Shown here: one piece after another, positions 36,923-46,477 of the stretch
Layout: every line of letters starts with the position of its first letter
Position numbering within the stretch: position 1 is the first letter of the stretch
Assembly (NCBI GenBank): GCA_034110465.1
Contig: JAWUZD010000002.1
Coordinates: 34,836 to 98,835, forward strand
From: Aurantibacter sp034110465
GTDB taxonomy: Bacteria > Bacteroidota > Bacteroidia > Flavobacteriales > Flavobacteriaceae
Reading direction: 5' to 3'
DNA: 64,000 nt
Position numbers and translations under genes: made by a program
Notes under the pieces: model-generated
What the model saw: only the letters and a program-made list of their open reading frames with translations
Databases searched by the model: none
Told to the model about the DNA's origin: nothing

Positions 36923-37909
36923 TTAAACAGACATTATATCTGACACACGAATCAATTCTTTATTTATTTTAGATTTTCCTTTTATAGTTTCGTTTAGTGG
37001 TGTAATTTCTATTCTATCATTTAACAAACCAACCATGTAGTTTGATTTACCTTCCAAAAGACTTTCTACTGCTTTTACGCCCATTCTACTTGCTAATACA
37101 CGATCAAAACAAGATGGACTTCCACCACGTTGCATATGTCCAAGAACAGAAACTCTGGTTTCGTATTCTAATAAATTTTCATCGACATAATCTTTTAACT
37201 CAAATACATTTTTTCCAATTTTGTCTCCTTCAGAAACAACAACAATACTTGATGTTTTTCCGGATTGTTTACTTCGCTTTAAAGATTCTAATAAGCGTTC
37301 TAACCCTAAATCCTCTTCAGGAATTAAAATCTCTTCTGCTCCTGCTCCAATTCCAACATTTAATGCAATATGTCCTACATCTCGACCCATAACTTCTACA
37401 AAAAACAAACGATTATGAGAACTAGCAGTATCTCTAATTTTATCAATAACATCTACTGCAGTATTTAATGCTGTATCGTAACCTAATGTATATGATGTTC
37501 CAAAAATATCGTTATCTATAGTACCTGGAATTCCCATAACTGGAAACCCAAACTCTTTATTGAAAATTAATGCACCTGTAAAAGAACCATCGCCGCCAAT
37601 TACTACAAAAGCATCTATTGCTTCTTTAACTAAATTAGCATGTGCTTTTTTACGACCTTCTACAGTTCTAAATTCTTTAGATCTAGCAGATTTTAAAAAC
37701 GTACCGCCTTTATTAATTATTCCTTTTACACTTCTTGCATTTAGAGGTTTGAAATCGCCTTCTATCATTCCATCATAACCTCTATAAACGCCTACACAGT
37801 CTATTTTATAGTATGCGCAACTTCTTACAACAGATCTAATTGCTGCATTCATTCCTGGCGAATCTCCACCAGAAGTTAAAACAGCTATTTTTTTTATATT
37901 AGATGACAT
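36923..37909 (-). CDS. pfkA: ATP-dependent 6-phosphofructokinase
   Basis: 328 residues. TSGGDSPGMNAAIRSVVR opens the ATP site, YRGYDGMIEGDF follows, GGDGSFTGA binds phosphate, and PGTIDNDIFGTSYTLGYDTA carries the catalytic Asp. The Gly in GGDGS (rather than Asp) indicates ATP rather than pyrophosphate use. VEVMGRDVGHIAL and GHMQRGGSPSCFDRVLASRMG are also present. Committed step of glycolysis. Co-directional with gap. Confidence 0.97.
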   Translation of the reverse strand: MSSNIKKIAVLTSGGDSPGMNAAIRSVVRSCAYYKIDCVGVYRGYDGMIEGDFKPLNARSVKGIINKGGTFLKSARSKEFRTVEGRKKAHANLVKEAIDAFVVIGGDGSFTGALIFNKEFGFPVMGIPGTIDNDIFGTSYTLGYDTALNTAVDVIDKIRDTASSHNRLFFVEVMGRDVGHIALNVGIGAGAEEILIPEEDLGLERLLESLKRSKQSGKTSSIVVVSEGDKIGKNVFELKDYVDENLLEYETRVSVLGHMQRGGSPSCFDRVLASRMGVKAVESLLEGKSNYMVGLLNDRIEITPLNETIKGKSKINKELIRVSDIMSV

Positions 37910-37968
37910 AAATTGAGGTTTATTTAGTAAATGTAATAAAGAAAAAGGTTAATTAAAGTATGTTTAAT

Positions 37969-40900
37969 TTATTTTTTAGGCTTTATAATTATACCATCTG
38001 GTAATGGATTATCTTTTTCTGAGGCTTTAGATTCCTCTTCTTGTTTTTTCAAATCTTCTTCTTCTCGTTTCTTTTTTGATATAAATATTTTACGAAGTAA
38101 CTCGCCAAACGTGTCAAAATCTACATTATAAGAAATCCCTACTCCTTGTGTATAACCAATTTCTTCTCCAAAATTACGGATACTATTCTCTCTATTAAAA
38201 ACCTTTGCCGTTAAAGTGCCATCTTCGTTTAAAATAAAATCGACTTGTACATCTCCAGCAATTACAGATTCACTAGCGCCACCAACAGGAACACCAACTT
38301 TACCATTAATTAAAATTCTATCGGTTAGTTTGGTTTGAAGTGTTACACCAACTCTATTATCTGTTTGATAGTCTGGTCTGTTTTGTCCGGCTTCATAATT
38401 TAAACCTAGCTGTAACTTATTGTCTTGATCTGAAAAAATTCCGTTAATTAATCCATTTAAACGTTCTGTTAAAGTCCCTGATATATTAACATTGGCAAAA
38501 CCACTATTAAAAGAACCTGATGCCAATAGAAATAAAGCTTGGTTTTCTCGTTCCTCTTTAGAATCTAATCTATAATTTAATTCAGATTTTATTGTAGATT
38601 CTACCGTTGGAAAATTAAATTGATAGTTAATTTCTGGTTTTTCTAAGCGATCTGTTAATTCTAATTCAAGTTCTACTGGAATACTTCTATTAATTGGATT
38701 ATCTAATAAAGGTGATGGATTTGCTCTAGTTTTATAAATCGCTTTAATATTAATTAAAGCATCAAACGGCTCACCATTCCAAGCTAAAGTACTTACGTAA
38801 GGCTCTACAATAAATTTCTTCTCAACTAAACCAGCATATAAAAAATTATAGTCTCCTTTATATATAACAAAATCGCCATACATATTAAACTTTCCATTGG
38901 TATTAATATCAAATAATAAAGATCCTGCTCCTCTACCAGTAATAGTACTTCCAGATGACTTATCTATTACAATACTAATTTCCGCATCTTCTGTAATATC
39001 TAAATCAAAATCCATTTCTAAACCTTTTGTTTTATCAATAGTTAATTCGATTCCTTTTTCTTTGGCTTCTTTTTCTTCTTTAGACAAAAAGTGAATAAAG
39101 GAGTTATCTCCAAAGCTTTCATTATCATTTAACGGAATATTAAATACGGTTCCAGGTTCTGTTTTTGCTTCTGCTTTAATAGTTAAACCTTCTGCTGGAC
39201 CAAAAATTTGCGCGTTACCAGAAATATATCCTGTTCCATAATAAATAGAGTCTTCGGAATAATCTGTATCTAATATTAAAAGTCTGTTAGTTGAGATATC
39301 TAAATTTAAACTCCATTTATTAAAATTAACATGGCTAATGGTTCCTTTTAATAAACCTTTTGTTTTTTCTTTAGTATCGGTAAAATTAATATTTTTAAAA
39401 TTGAAAGTTTGATCGTATAATTCTACTATTGCTTTTTCTTGAAATTTAAAATCTACATTTAATTCTGGAACACCTAATCCACCTTCGTTTATTTTTAATT
39501 GTCCATTAAAGCTAGGCTTACTTGCTTTTCCTGTTACATTTACTTGTCCATTAACAAAACCTCTAACATCATTTAAAACGTCTTCTAAAAATGGATTTAA
39601 AGGTTCTAAACTAAATTTATTAAAATCTGCCTTAAGATCCATATAAGAATTAGCATCTGAGATATCTACAAGTCCTTTTGCTACAAAAGTGTTATTTTGG
39701 TCGTTTTTGATTTTTGCAAATACTTTATAATTGGATAAACTATTGTTACCTTCAATTTTTGTAACAAAATCACCCAATAATTGATTGTTAATTTTTAATT
39801 GATTAATGGTTAGATCTGCATTTGGCTTATAGATTTTCTTGTTTTGAAACCAATCTAATTTTCCATCTATAGTTCCTGCAAACGTAACGCTATCTATCTC
39901 TGGGATAAGTTTACCTAACTCTACATTCTTAAAGTTTAATTTTAAATCTTTATAATAATCTTCTTTTACTAACCCGTAAAGTTTAACTTCTTGATTTTTA
40001 TGTGAAATAAGAAATTCTTTTAAATCGAAATTTTTAAAATCACGATCAAAAGTGATGTTATTTAAACGGTTCGAATTTTTATTAATCGCCCATTTTGTGT
40101 TATTGTAAGTAATATCGCTATTCTTGAAACCTAAAACAGATTTATTATTTTCATCTAAAGTGTAATAAAGGCTTAAATCAAATTTATCTTTATTTTGTTT
40201 TCCTCCAGTAAAATCCGAACGAATATATAAAGTGTCGCTTACTGTTACATTAATTAAATTAAACTTTGAAATATTATAGAATTTAGTGTTTAAACTATCT
40301 ATTTCAATATAAGTATTAAAAAGTGGGTTTGAATTATCTACCTGAACCTCAATTTGAGTCGCAAAATAGTCTAGGAGTTTTATTCTAGGGGATTTAAATG
40401 TAAGCTTAAATGCTTTAGCGTTATTTTCTACTTTACCTTTTACAAAAGTATTTTTACCTAATTTAACTTCTGGAAAAAAGACTTCTACAACCTTATTATA
40501 TATTTTAAAATTAAAATCTAAATACTGTTCTGTTTTTAACTTTATAGGTTTGTAATTGGTATAAATACTCATTAAAGAATTCTCGAACAAAGCAGGTAAA
40601 TCTTTAAATTTAAATTGTCCTCTTAATTCGCCTTCAATAATGTCTGGAGAATTTATAGAAATTAATCTTTCGTTCTCTATAAATTGAGATCTTATTTTAA
40701 AATCTTTAAACTGATAATCATCATTTTCATTGGTATAAGTTGTATCATAAAAAGAAACATCTCCAATTACATCATCTACATTAGAACCAGTCATTTCTAT
40801 ATCAACTACACCTTTAAAAACTGAAGTATTATCTCTATTATAAAAATTTAAAGATCTTAGATTAGCATAGCCAACATCTGCAACAAAATTAAAATAGTTT

Positions 40901-42420
40901 TTATGTTTTGAAAAATCTGCAATTCCTTTAAAATCAAGTTTTAAATTTTTGTCGTTACTAACTAACTCGCCATTAAATTTACTCTGTGCGTATTTCCCAT
41001 TTACAGTTAAGTTTTCGTAACTATAATTATTATAAACAATATTTTTAATTTGGCCTTTTAAATTAGAAACTAGATTTTCTTTCTTAAAACCTTTCCCATA
41101 TATATCTACATTTAAATTGGTAGTTTGTAATAATTTTTCGGATAATAAAGCACCTAAATTAAATTCTTTTAAAACTAAATTTCCTTTATATGTAGCGTTT
41201 TCTATAGAGTTAGCATTATTTATAACCAAATCTGTTTTAACTAAACCTATATCTGTATTCATAACTAAATTGGTTATGATATTTTGTGTTGTTATAGTGG
41301 AAGTTCCAGAAATTGTAAAATTCCCCAGTTGTGTAAAAATCTCAGGAATAGATGCACCTAAAACATTTGGTAATATATTATTAAGCTTAGAATAGTTAGA
41401 AGATAATTGCTTAAAATCTCCAATCATTTTAAAATCGTTTTCGGCTTTACTAAATAAGTTTTCGAAAACAATATCTCCTTTAATAATTGTGTTTTTATTA
41501 GTCGTTAAATCTACATTAGAAACATTTAGATTATTTAAAGTTCCTGAAAAGTTAGCGTTAAAGTTAGCTACTTGGTTTTTACCAAACTCATTGTAAAAGA
41601 CATTAAGTTCGTTTAAATCTACTTTAGAGTCTATAAAATTAGCTTCAACGTTTACTTTATCTACAAAATACTTTAAGTCTTCTCTATTATACAGAAACTT
41701 TAAATCGCCTTTTAATTGAGAATTTGGTGTTTTAATTTTTAAATTTTTAAATACCATATCATTTATGGTATATTTAAAATTAGCCATTAAATTATCTACT
41801 CTTAATCCTCTAGAATCGTTAAAAGCAAGCGTATTAATTCTTGTTTCTACATCGCTACCATTAATTAAAAAATTAGTTCCATTAAGCTCTAGATTAGTGA
41901 AGTCTAAAACTCTTGGTGTTTCTAGGTTATCATCTGTATAAATAAATCTAGAATCTGTAAAAGTAACATCGCTACTTGATAACAGAAATTTACTTGTTGA
42001 AGGTGTAGGATTATCTTCATCAAAACGCGCTACAAAAATATCAAGATTAGATTCTGTTTCGCCTTTGTAGGTTCTAATATGAAACAAAAGAGTTTCAATA
42101 TCAATATCCCCAAAATTTAATTTACCGTCGTATAAATTCTTAATATTTAAAATTGAGGTATTTAATTCTTTAGCAACAATTAAATCATTTTGCTTAAAAT
42201 CTTGAATTAAAATCCCTTTTAATTCAACATCTAAATTAAACTGTAAACCTACTTTTTCAACAAAAATATTGGTTTTAAACTCTTCGTTTAATTGATTTGT
42301 AACATATTGACCTAATAGCGTTTGTACTGCAGGAATAGAGAAGAAAAGCACCAAAATAATAAAGAGCAGCACAATAATGGCCGCTATTTTCCCTATTACT
42401 CTTAAATTTCTTTTAATCAA
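37969..42420 (-). CDS. TamB-like translocation/assembly module protein
   Basis: 1483 residues. One N-terminal membrane helix (about 11-30: IAAIIVLLFIILVLFFSIPA), then more than 1000 residues of repeated amphipathic strands with the VELGK, SGNAQIFGPA and RGAGSLLFDINTNGKF patterns, and a C-terminal DUF490/TamB domain (YRLDSKEERENQALFLLAS, LNGLINGIF). The last 40 residues are charged. TamB/AsmA-type proteins form long beta-grooves that bridge the periplasm for phospholipid or barrel-protein transport. It is the first gene of the run into pfkA-gap and is divergent from tsaD. Confidence 0.92.
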   Translation of the reverse strand: MIKRNLRVIGKIAAIIVLLFIILVLFFSIPAVQTLLGQYVTNQLNEEFKTNIFVEKVGLQFNLDVELKGILIQDFKQNDLIVAKELNTSILNIKNLYDGKLNFGDIDIETLLFHIRTYKGETESNLDIFVARFDEDNPTPSTSKFLLSSSDVTFTDSRFIYTDDNLETPRVLDFTNLELNGTNFLINGSDVETRINTLAFNDSRGLRVDNLMANFKYTINDMVFKNLKIKTPNSQLKGDLKFLYNREDLKYFVDKVNVEANFIDSKVDLNELNVFYNEFGKNQVANFNANFSGTLNNLNVSNVDLTTNKNTIIKGDIVFENLFSKAENDFKMIGDFKQLSSNYSKLNNILPNVLGASIPEIFTQLGNFTISGTSTITTQNIITNLVMNTDIGLVKTDLVINNANSIENATYKGNLVLKEFNLGALLSEKLLQTTNLNVDIYGKGFKKENLVSNLKGQIKNIVYNNYSYENLTVNGKYAQSKFNGELVSNDKNLKLDFKGIADFSKHKNYFNFVADVGYANLRSLNFYNRDNTSVFKGVVDIEMTGSNVDDVIGDVSFYDTTYTNENDDYQFKDFKIRSQFIENERLISINSPDIIEGELRGQFKFKDLPALFENSLMSIYTNYKPIKLKTEQYLDFNFKIYNKVVEVFFPEVKLGKNTFVKGKVENNAKAFKLTFKSPRIKLLDYFATQIEVQVDNSNPLFNTYIEIDSLNTKFYNISKFNLINVTVSDTLYIRSDFTGGKQNKDKFDLSLYYTLDENNKSVLGFKNSDITYNNTKWAINKNSNRLNNITFDRDFKNFDLKEFLISHKNQEVKLYGLVKEDYYKDLKLNFKNVELGKLIPEIDSVTFAGTIDGKLDWFQNKKIYKPNADLTINQLKINNQLLGDFVTKIEGNNSLSNYKVFAKIKNDQNNTFVAKGLVDISDANSYMDLKADFNKFSLEPLNPFLEDVLNDVRGFVNGQVNVTGKASKPSFNGQLKINEGGLGVPELNVDFKFQEKAIVELYDQTFNFKNINFTDTKEKTKGLLKGTISHVNFNKWSLNLDISTNRLLILDTDYSEDSIYYGTGYISGNAQIFGPAEGLTIKAEAKTEPGTVFNIPLNDNESFGDNSFIHFLSKEEKEAKEKGIELTIDKTKGLEMDFDLDITEDAEISIVIDKSSGSTITGRGAGSLLFDINTNGKFNMYGDFVIYKGDYNFLYAGLVEKKFIVEPYVSTLAWNGEPFDALINIKAIYKTRANPSPLLDNPINRSIPVELELELTDRLEKPEINYQFNFPTVESTIKSELNYRLDSKEERENQALFLLASGSFNSGFANVNISGTLTERLNGLINGIFSDQDNKLQLGLNYEAGQNRPDYQTDNRVGVTLQTKLTDRILINGKVGVPVGGASESVIAGDVQVDFILNEDGTLTAKVFNRENSIRNFGEEIGYTQGVGISYNVDFDTFGELLRKIFISKKKREEEDLKKQEEESKASEKDNPLPDGIIIKPKK

Positions 42421-42522
42421 CTAAATTTCTTTTAATAATTAAAGCTACAATATAATTGTAAACCTTGTAATCTTTTGCGTAATTTGTTTCAAAATTACAA
42501 TTATTGTGCCTAAATAAGCTTA

Positions 42523-43545
42523 ATGAACTCAGAAAATATATATATTTTAGGAATAGAAAGTTCTTGCGATGATACTGCAGCAGCAATACTATGTAACGAT
42601 ACTATCTTAAGTAATGTTGTGGCTACGCAAAAAATACATAGCGACTATGGTGGTGTTGTACCAGAATTAGCCTCTAGAGCTCACCAATTAAATATAGTTC
42701 CTGTGGTAGATCAAGCTCTAAAAAAAGCAGGAATTACTAAAGAACAATTACACGCAGTAGCTTTTACACAAGGTCCTGGATTAATGGGTTCTTTATTGGT
42801 TGGAACGTCTTTTGCTAAATCTTTAGCTTTTGGTTTAGATATTCCATTAATTTCTGTTAACCATATGCAGGCGCATATTTTGGCTCATTTTATAAATGAA
42901 GAAACCCAAACTAAACCAGAGTTTCCATTTTTAGCAATGACTATTTCTGGTGGACATACACAAATTGTTAAAGTAGATGGTTATTTTGAAATGACTGTAA
43001 TTGGTGAAACCATAGATGATGCTGTTGGAGAAGCCTTTGATAAAAGTGGAAAACTACTAGGTTTAGGTTATCCAGCAGGTCCAGAAATAGACAAACGTGC
43101 CAAATTAGGTAACCCAAAAGCTTATGCATTTACAAAACCTAAAGTAGATGGTTTAAATTTTAGTTTCTCTGGTTTTAAAACCGCTGTTTTATACTTTATA
43201 CAAAGAGAAGTTAAAAATAATCCAAATTTTATTACAGAAAACTTAAACGATATTTGTGCTTCTATTCAATACACAATTATTGGCATATTAATTGATAAAT
43301 TAAAGAAAGCTAGTAAACAAACCAATATTACACATATTGCAATTGGCGGCGGAGTTTCCGCAAATTCTGGTATTCGTGAAGCATTAAAAACGGGTGAACA
43401 AAAATTTAGATGGACTACTTATGTTCCTAAATTTGAATACACTACAGATAATGCAGGAATGATTGCCATTGTTGGCTACTTAAAATATTTACAAAACGAT
43501 TTTGCCAAACAAAACATTATGGCAACATCACGTTTAAAACTTTAA
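42523..43545 (+). CDS. tsaD: tRNA N6-adenosine threonylcarbamoyltransferase TsaD
   Basis: 340 residues. ILGIESSCDDTAAA at the start, GGVVPELASRAHQLNI, the metal-binding HMQAHILAH, SGGHTQIVKV, GEAFDKSGKLLGLGYPAGP, FSFSGFKTAV and the late IAIGGGVSANSGIREAL, DNAGMIA. It transfers threonylcarbamoyl to A37 of ANN-decoding tRNAs. First gene of a tight plus-strand run; the next gene starts 14 bases after its stop. Confidence 0.97.
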   Translation: MNSENIYILGIESSCDDTAAAILCNDTILSNVVATQKIHSDYGGVVPELASRAHQLNIVPVVDQALKKAGITKEQLHAVAFTQGPGLMGSLLVGTSFAKSLAFGLDIPLISVNHMQAHILAHFINEETQTKPEFPFLAMTISGGHTQIVKVDGYFEMTVIGETIDDAVGEAFDKSGKLLGLGYPAGPEIDKRAKLGNPKAYAFTKPKVDGLNFSFSGFKTAVLYFIQREVKNNPNFITENLNDICASIQYTIIGILIDKLKKASKQTNITHIAIGGGVSANSGIREALKTGEQKFRWTTYVPKFEYTTDNAGMIAIVGYLKYLQNDFAKQNIMATSRLKL

Positions 43546-43559
43546 AAACATTATTTTTT

Positions 43560-44192
43560 ATGAAATTATTTTTATCCGCTTTATACTTAGGTTTATCTTT
43601 AACAGCATTTTCACAAAATGTATCTAAAGAATTACAAGGAATTGAAACCGAAGAACAAGCAGAAGCTTATGTAGACGGCAAAAAGAAAAAGTATTATCAA
43701 ATAATGCATTTTAATGAAGAAAACCACCAAAGTAAATTAGCTCAAGATTTATTAACTGGTGGACAAGGCACAACTACGACAACTAGAACACAGTTTGAAA
43801 AAACACACTTTAAAGTGGTTGGAAAAACAAACTATCCGCATTACCGTTTAAGCTATATCTATCTTGATGGAAAAAAGAATTCTATGAAAAAAATAGATAT
43901 GGTTCGTAAAACCGTTTTGCATAAACACGATTCTCAATTAGAAACTTTTGCAAATTTGGCAAAGAAATACTCTAATGCTCAGAATGCGTTTAAAGGTGGA
44001 GATACTAATTGGGTTAAAATAAACAATTTACCTAATGCTTTAGCGGACTTAGATGAAATACTTGGACATAAAGTAGACGACATTTATATGGTTTCAGACA
44101 TAGAAAACAACAAATTTTATATTGTTAAAAAAACACACGTTATTAGACGTATAAAAGAAGTTAAAGTATTAAAAGTTATAGAACAATTGTAA
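43560..44192 (+). CDS. Secreted protein with a degenerate parvulin-like domain
   Basis: 210 residues with a signal peptide (LFLSALYLGLSLTAFSQ). The segment LETFANLAKKYSNAQNAFKG followed by GDTNWVKINNLPNALADL has the FAxLAxxYS...GGDxxW signature spacing of PpiC rotamase domains. The remainder of the rotamase fold is weak. It may be a periplasmic folding factor or a non-catalytic relative. It lies between tsaD and rsmE, 2 bases before the latter, in an apparent operon. Confidence 0.6.
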   Translation: MKLFLSALYLGLSLTAFSQNVSKELQGIETEEQAEAYVDGKKKKYYQIMHFNEENHQSKLAQDLLTGGQGTTTTTRTQFEKTHFKVVGKTNYPHYRLSYIYLDGKKNSMKKIDMVRKTVLHKHDSQLETFANLAKKYSNAQNAFKGGDTNWVKINNLPNALADLDEILGHKVDDIYMVSDIENNKFYIVKKTHVIRRIKEVKVLKVIEQL

Positions 44193-44194
44193 AT

Positions 44195-44902
44195 ATGCAA
44201 CTCTTCTACTCTACAGAAATTACAGATACTAATAATACGTTTACATTTTCTAAAGAAGAAAGTAAGCATATTGTTAAAGTTTTACGTAAAAAAGAGCAAG
44301 GTATATTACATGTTACTAACGGAAAAGGTTATATTTTTAAATGTGAAATTAATAGTGCTAACGATAAGAAATGTGCTGTTTCTATTTTAGATACTACAAA
44401 ACAAGAATCATCAAAATACAAATTACATTTAGCTGTTGCTCCTACAAAAATGAACGACAGATTTGAATGGTTTTTAGAAAAAGCTACCGAAATTGGCATT
44501 TCAGAAATAACACCAATAATTTGTGATCATAGCGAACGTAAAATTATTAAACCAGAAAGGTTTGAGAAAATTTTAGAATCAGCAATGAAACAATCTCTAA
44601 GTGCATACAAACCTGTTTTAAACGATGCTATTTCGTTTAAAAACTTTGTAACGGAAACTAAAAACACTAATAGGTTTATAGCGCATTGCGAGGAAACTGA
44701 TAAAAAATCGCTTAAAAAAGAATTACAACCAAACAAAGATTATTTAATTCTAATTGGACCAGAAGGCGATTTTAGTCAAAAAGAAATTGATTTAGCTTTA
44801 AAACATAATTTTATTCCTGTAACTTTGGGAGAAACACGTTTACGTACAGAAACTGCAGCTATTGTAGCTTGCCATAGTGTTGCTTTTGTAAACGAAGTCT
44901 AA
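44195..44902 (+). CDS. rsmE: 16S rRNA (uracil1498-N3)-methyltransferase RsmE
   Basis: 235 residues. N-terminal PUA-like domain (FTFSKEESKHIVKVLRKKEQG) and a SPOUT knot with KMNDRFEWFLEKATEIGISEI, ERKIIKPERFEKILESAMKQS, the SAM loop ILIGPEGDFSQKEID, and LGETRLRTETAAIVA. It methylates U1498 of 16S rRNA. Packed tightly within the tsaD run. Confidence 0.95.
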   Translation: MQLFYSTEITDTNNTFTFSKEESKHIVKVLRKKEQGILHVTNGKGYIFKCEINSANDKKCAVSILDTTKQESSKYKLHLAVAPTKMNDRFEWFLEKATEIGISEITPIICDHSERKIIKPERFEKILESAMKQSLSAYKPVLNDAISFKNFVTETKNTNRFIAHCEETDKKSLKKELQPNKDYLILIGPEGDFSQKEIDLALKHNFIPVTLGETRLRTETAAIVACHSVAFVNEV

Positions 44903-44911
44903 TTTATAGTT

Positions 44912-45553
44912 ATGAACCAATTATTTACAAGTTTAGCTCTACTTCTATTTTGTATAAGTAACGCACAAGATATTGCTGTTTTAAAATATAATGGCGGCGG
45001 AGATTGGTATAGTAACCCAACAGCTTTACCGAATTTAGTGAAATTTTGTAATACTGAAATTAATACCGCTTTAAACGAAAAAACAGCAGTTGTAGAAGCA
45101 GGAAGCACAGATTTATTTCAGTATCCTTTTGTGCATATGACAGGTCACGGAAATGTTGTTTTTAATACAGACGAAGCTTTAAATTTACGTAACTATCTTA
45201 ATTCTGGTGGTTTTCTTCATATAGATGATAATTATGGAATGTTACCATACGTTACAAAAGCTTTAAAAGATGTTTATCCAAATCAAGATTTAGTAGAGTT
45301 ACCTGCAAATCATCCTATATTTACATCTGCATTTAAGTTTAATAAAGGTTTACCTAAAATCCACGAGCACGACGGGAAACGTCCGCAAGCATTTGGTTTA
45401 TTTCATAAAGGTAGATTGGTGGTGTTACTTACCGTAGAATCCGATCTTGGCGATGGCTGGGAAGACCCAGAAGTACATAACGACCCAGAAGAAGTTAGAC
45501 TTAAATCCTTACAAATGGGCGCAAATATTGTAAAATATGTTTTTTGGAATTAG
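44912..45553 (+). CDS. DUF4159 secreted protein
   Basis: 213 residues with a signal peptide ending at ISNAQ. The mature part is a DUF4159 domain: VLKYNGGGDWYSNPTALPNL, YPFVHMTGHGNVVF, NYLNSGGFLHIDDNYG, HPIFTSAFKF and GWEDPEVHNDPEEVR. The fold resembles glutamine-amidotransferase-like domains seen near gliding and MoxR gene sets. Function unknown; periplasmic location inferred. Nine bases after rsmE. Confidence 0.85.
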   Translation: MNQLFTSLALLLFCISNAQDIAVLKYNGGGDWYSNPTALPNLVKFCNTEINTALNEKTAVVEAGSTDLFQYPFVHMTGHGNVVFNTDEALNLRNYLNSGGFLHIDDNYGMLPYVTKALKDVYPNQDLVELPANHPIFTSAFKFNKGLPKIHEHDGKRPQAFGLFHKGRLVVLLTVESDLGDGWEDPEVHNDPEEVRLKSLQMGANIVKYVFWN

Positions 45554-45573
45554 AAATGTCTAAAAATAAATAA

Positions 45574-45804
45574 ATGTCATTACTTCTAATTTTATTTTCG
45601 TTTTTAATTAATTTGACTCTTGTAAATTATAATTTACTATATAAATATTCAAAAGAAAGTATAATATCAAATATTATTACATTTTCTGTATGCATAATTA
45701 TTATTTACGTAAAGATTGACACAATGGAATATTTATTAGGTCTAATTTTTTTTCCTGTATGCACTATAGTAATTCACTTTTTTTATGTATATAATTTCAG
45801 ATAA
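45574..45804 (+). CDS. Small membrane protein, possibly the first part of a frameshifted gene
   Basis: 76 residues with three hydrophobic helices (about 3-20, 31-47, 52-71), ending VIHFFYVYNFR. No family recognised. The overlapping frame at 45785-45931 continues with a charged loop and another helix, so a single indel near 45790 may have split one protein of about 120 residues. Codon composition is like its neighbours. It sits in the tsaD-to-trmH run. Confidence 0.5.
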   Translation: MSLLLILFSFLINLTLVNYNLLYKYSKESIISNIITFSVCIIIIYVKIDTMEYLLGLIFFPVCTIVIHFFYVYNFR

Positions 45805-45931
45805 AAAAAGATCTCAAATAAAAATTGATGAAGAAATACAACTAACTATTTTAAAGTTTCTTCCTAAATTTCAAATTTTATTGTGCAATTTGTTCTTTTT
45901 TATAATATTATTTAAAAATTTTAAATATTAG
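45785..45931 (+). CDS. Short ORF continuing the preceding membrane protein in another frame
   Basis: 48 codons from ATG 45785: MYIISDKKRSQIKIDEEIQ, then a hydrophobic end rich in Phe and Ile, stopping at TAG 45929-45931, one base before the trmH-like ATG. It overlaps the end of the 45574 frame by 20 bases in the +1 frame. The composition (charged loop then helix) looks like the continuation of that protein. It may be a separate coupled mini-gene. Confidence 0.35.
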   Translation: MYIISDKKRSQIKIDEEIQLTILKFLPKFQILLCNLFFFIILFKNFKY

Positions 45932-45932
45932 C

Positions 45933-46433
45933 ATGCAACTCAACCACTACACCACTCAATTCAAACAAAAAATATTTCCAATAACTGTAGTTTGCGATAA
46001 TGTAACTAATGCGCCAAATGTTGGTAGTTTATTTAGAGTTTGCGATGCTTTTGGTGTAGAGAAACTCGTTTTTTGTACCGAAAACAACCCTATTGGTCGT
46101 AAAATGACTAAAACCTCTCGTGCTACAGAAAAAGTTGTGGACTACGAAGTGGTTTCGGATTTGAAAACTAAAATTCTTCATCTAAAAAAAGAAGGCTATA
46201 ATATAGTTTGCTTGGAAATAACCAATAATAGTCAGCCAATTCACGAGTATCAGCTTCAAAAAAATCAAAAAACTGCTTTAATAATTGGCGATGAGAATTT
46301 TGGAATTCACAAAGATATTTTAGAATTAAGCGATGCTATTCTTCATATTAATATGTTTGGACAAAACAGCAGTATGAATGTGGTACAAGCTACTAATATT
46401 GCGTTATATGAGTTTACAAAGCAATTGCAATAA
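45933..46433 (+). CDS. SpoU/TrmH-family RNA 2'-O-methyltransferase
   Basis: 166 residues, a minimal SPOUT domain without an extra RNA-binding region. Motif 1 CDNVTNAPNVGSLFRVCDAFG, motif 2 ALIIGDENFGIHKDILELSD, motif 3 INMFGQNSSMNVVQATNIAL with the catalytic-region Asn. It probably 2'-O-methylates a tRNA or rRNA ribose. Size fits TrmL-like enzymes, but the target cannot be fixed. ATG start at 45933. Confidence 0.92.
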   Translation: MQLNHYTTQFKQKIFPITVVCDNVTNAPNVGSLFRVCDAFGVEKLVFCTENNPIGRKMTKTSRATEKVVDYEVVSDLKTKILHLKKEGYNIVCLEITNNSQPIHEYQLQKNQKTALIIGDENFGIHKDILELSDAILHINMFGQNSSMNVVQATNIALYEFTKQLQ

Positions 46434-46477
46434 TTTCCGTTTAAAATTTATTAGATTTACGCTATAAACCAAAACAA

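Noticed and set aside
41117..41395. Open frame antisense to tamB
   Set aside because: It has no start-site signal and no recognisable protein, and lies wholly within the long tamB frame.
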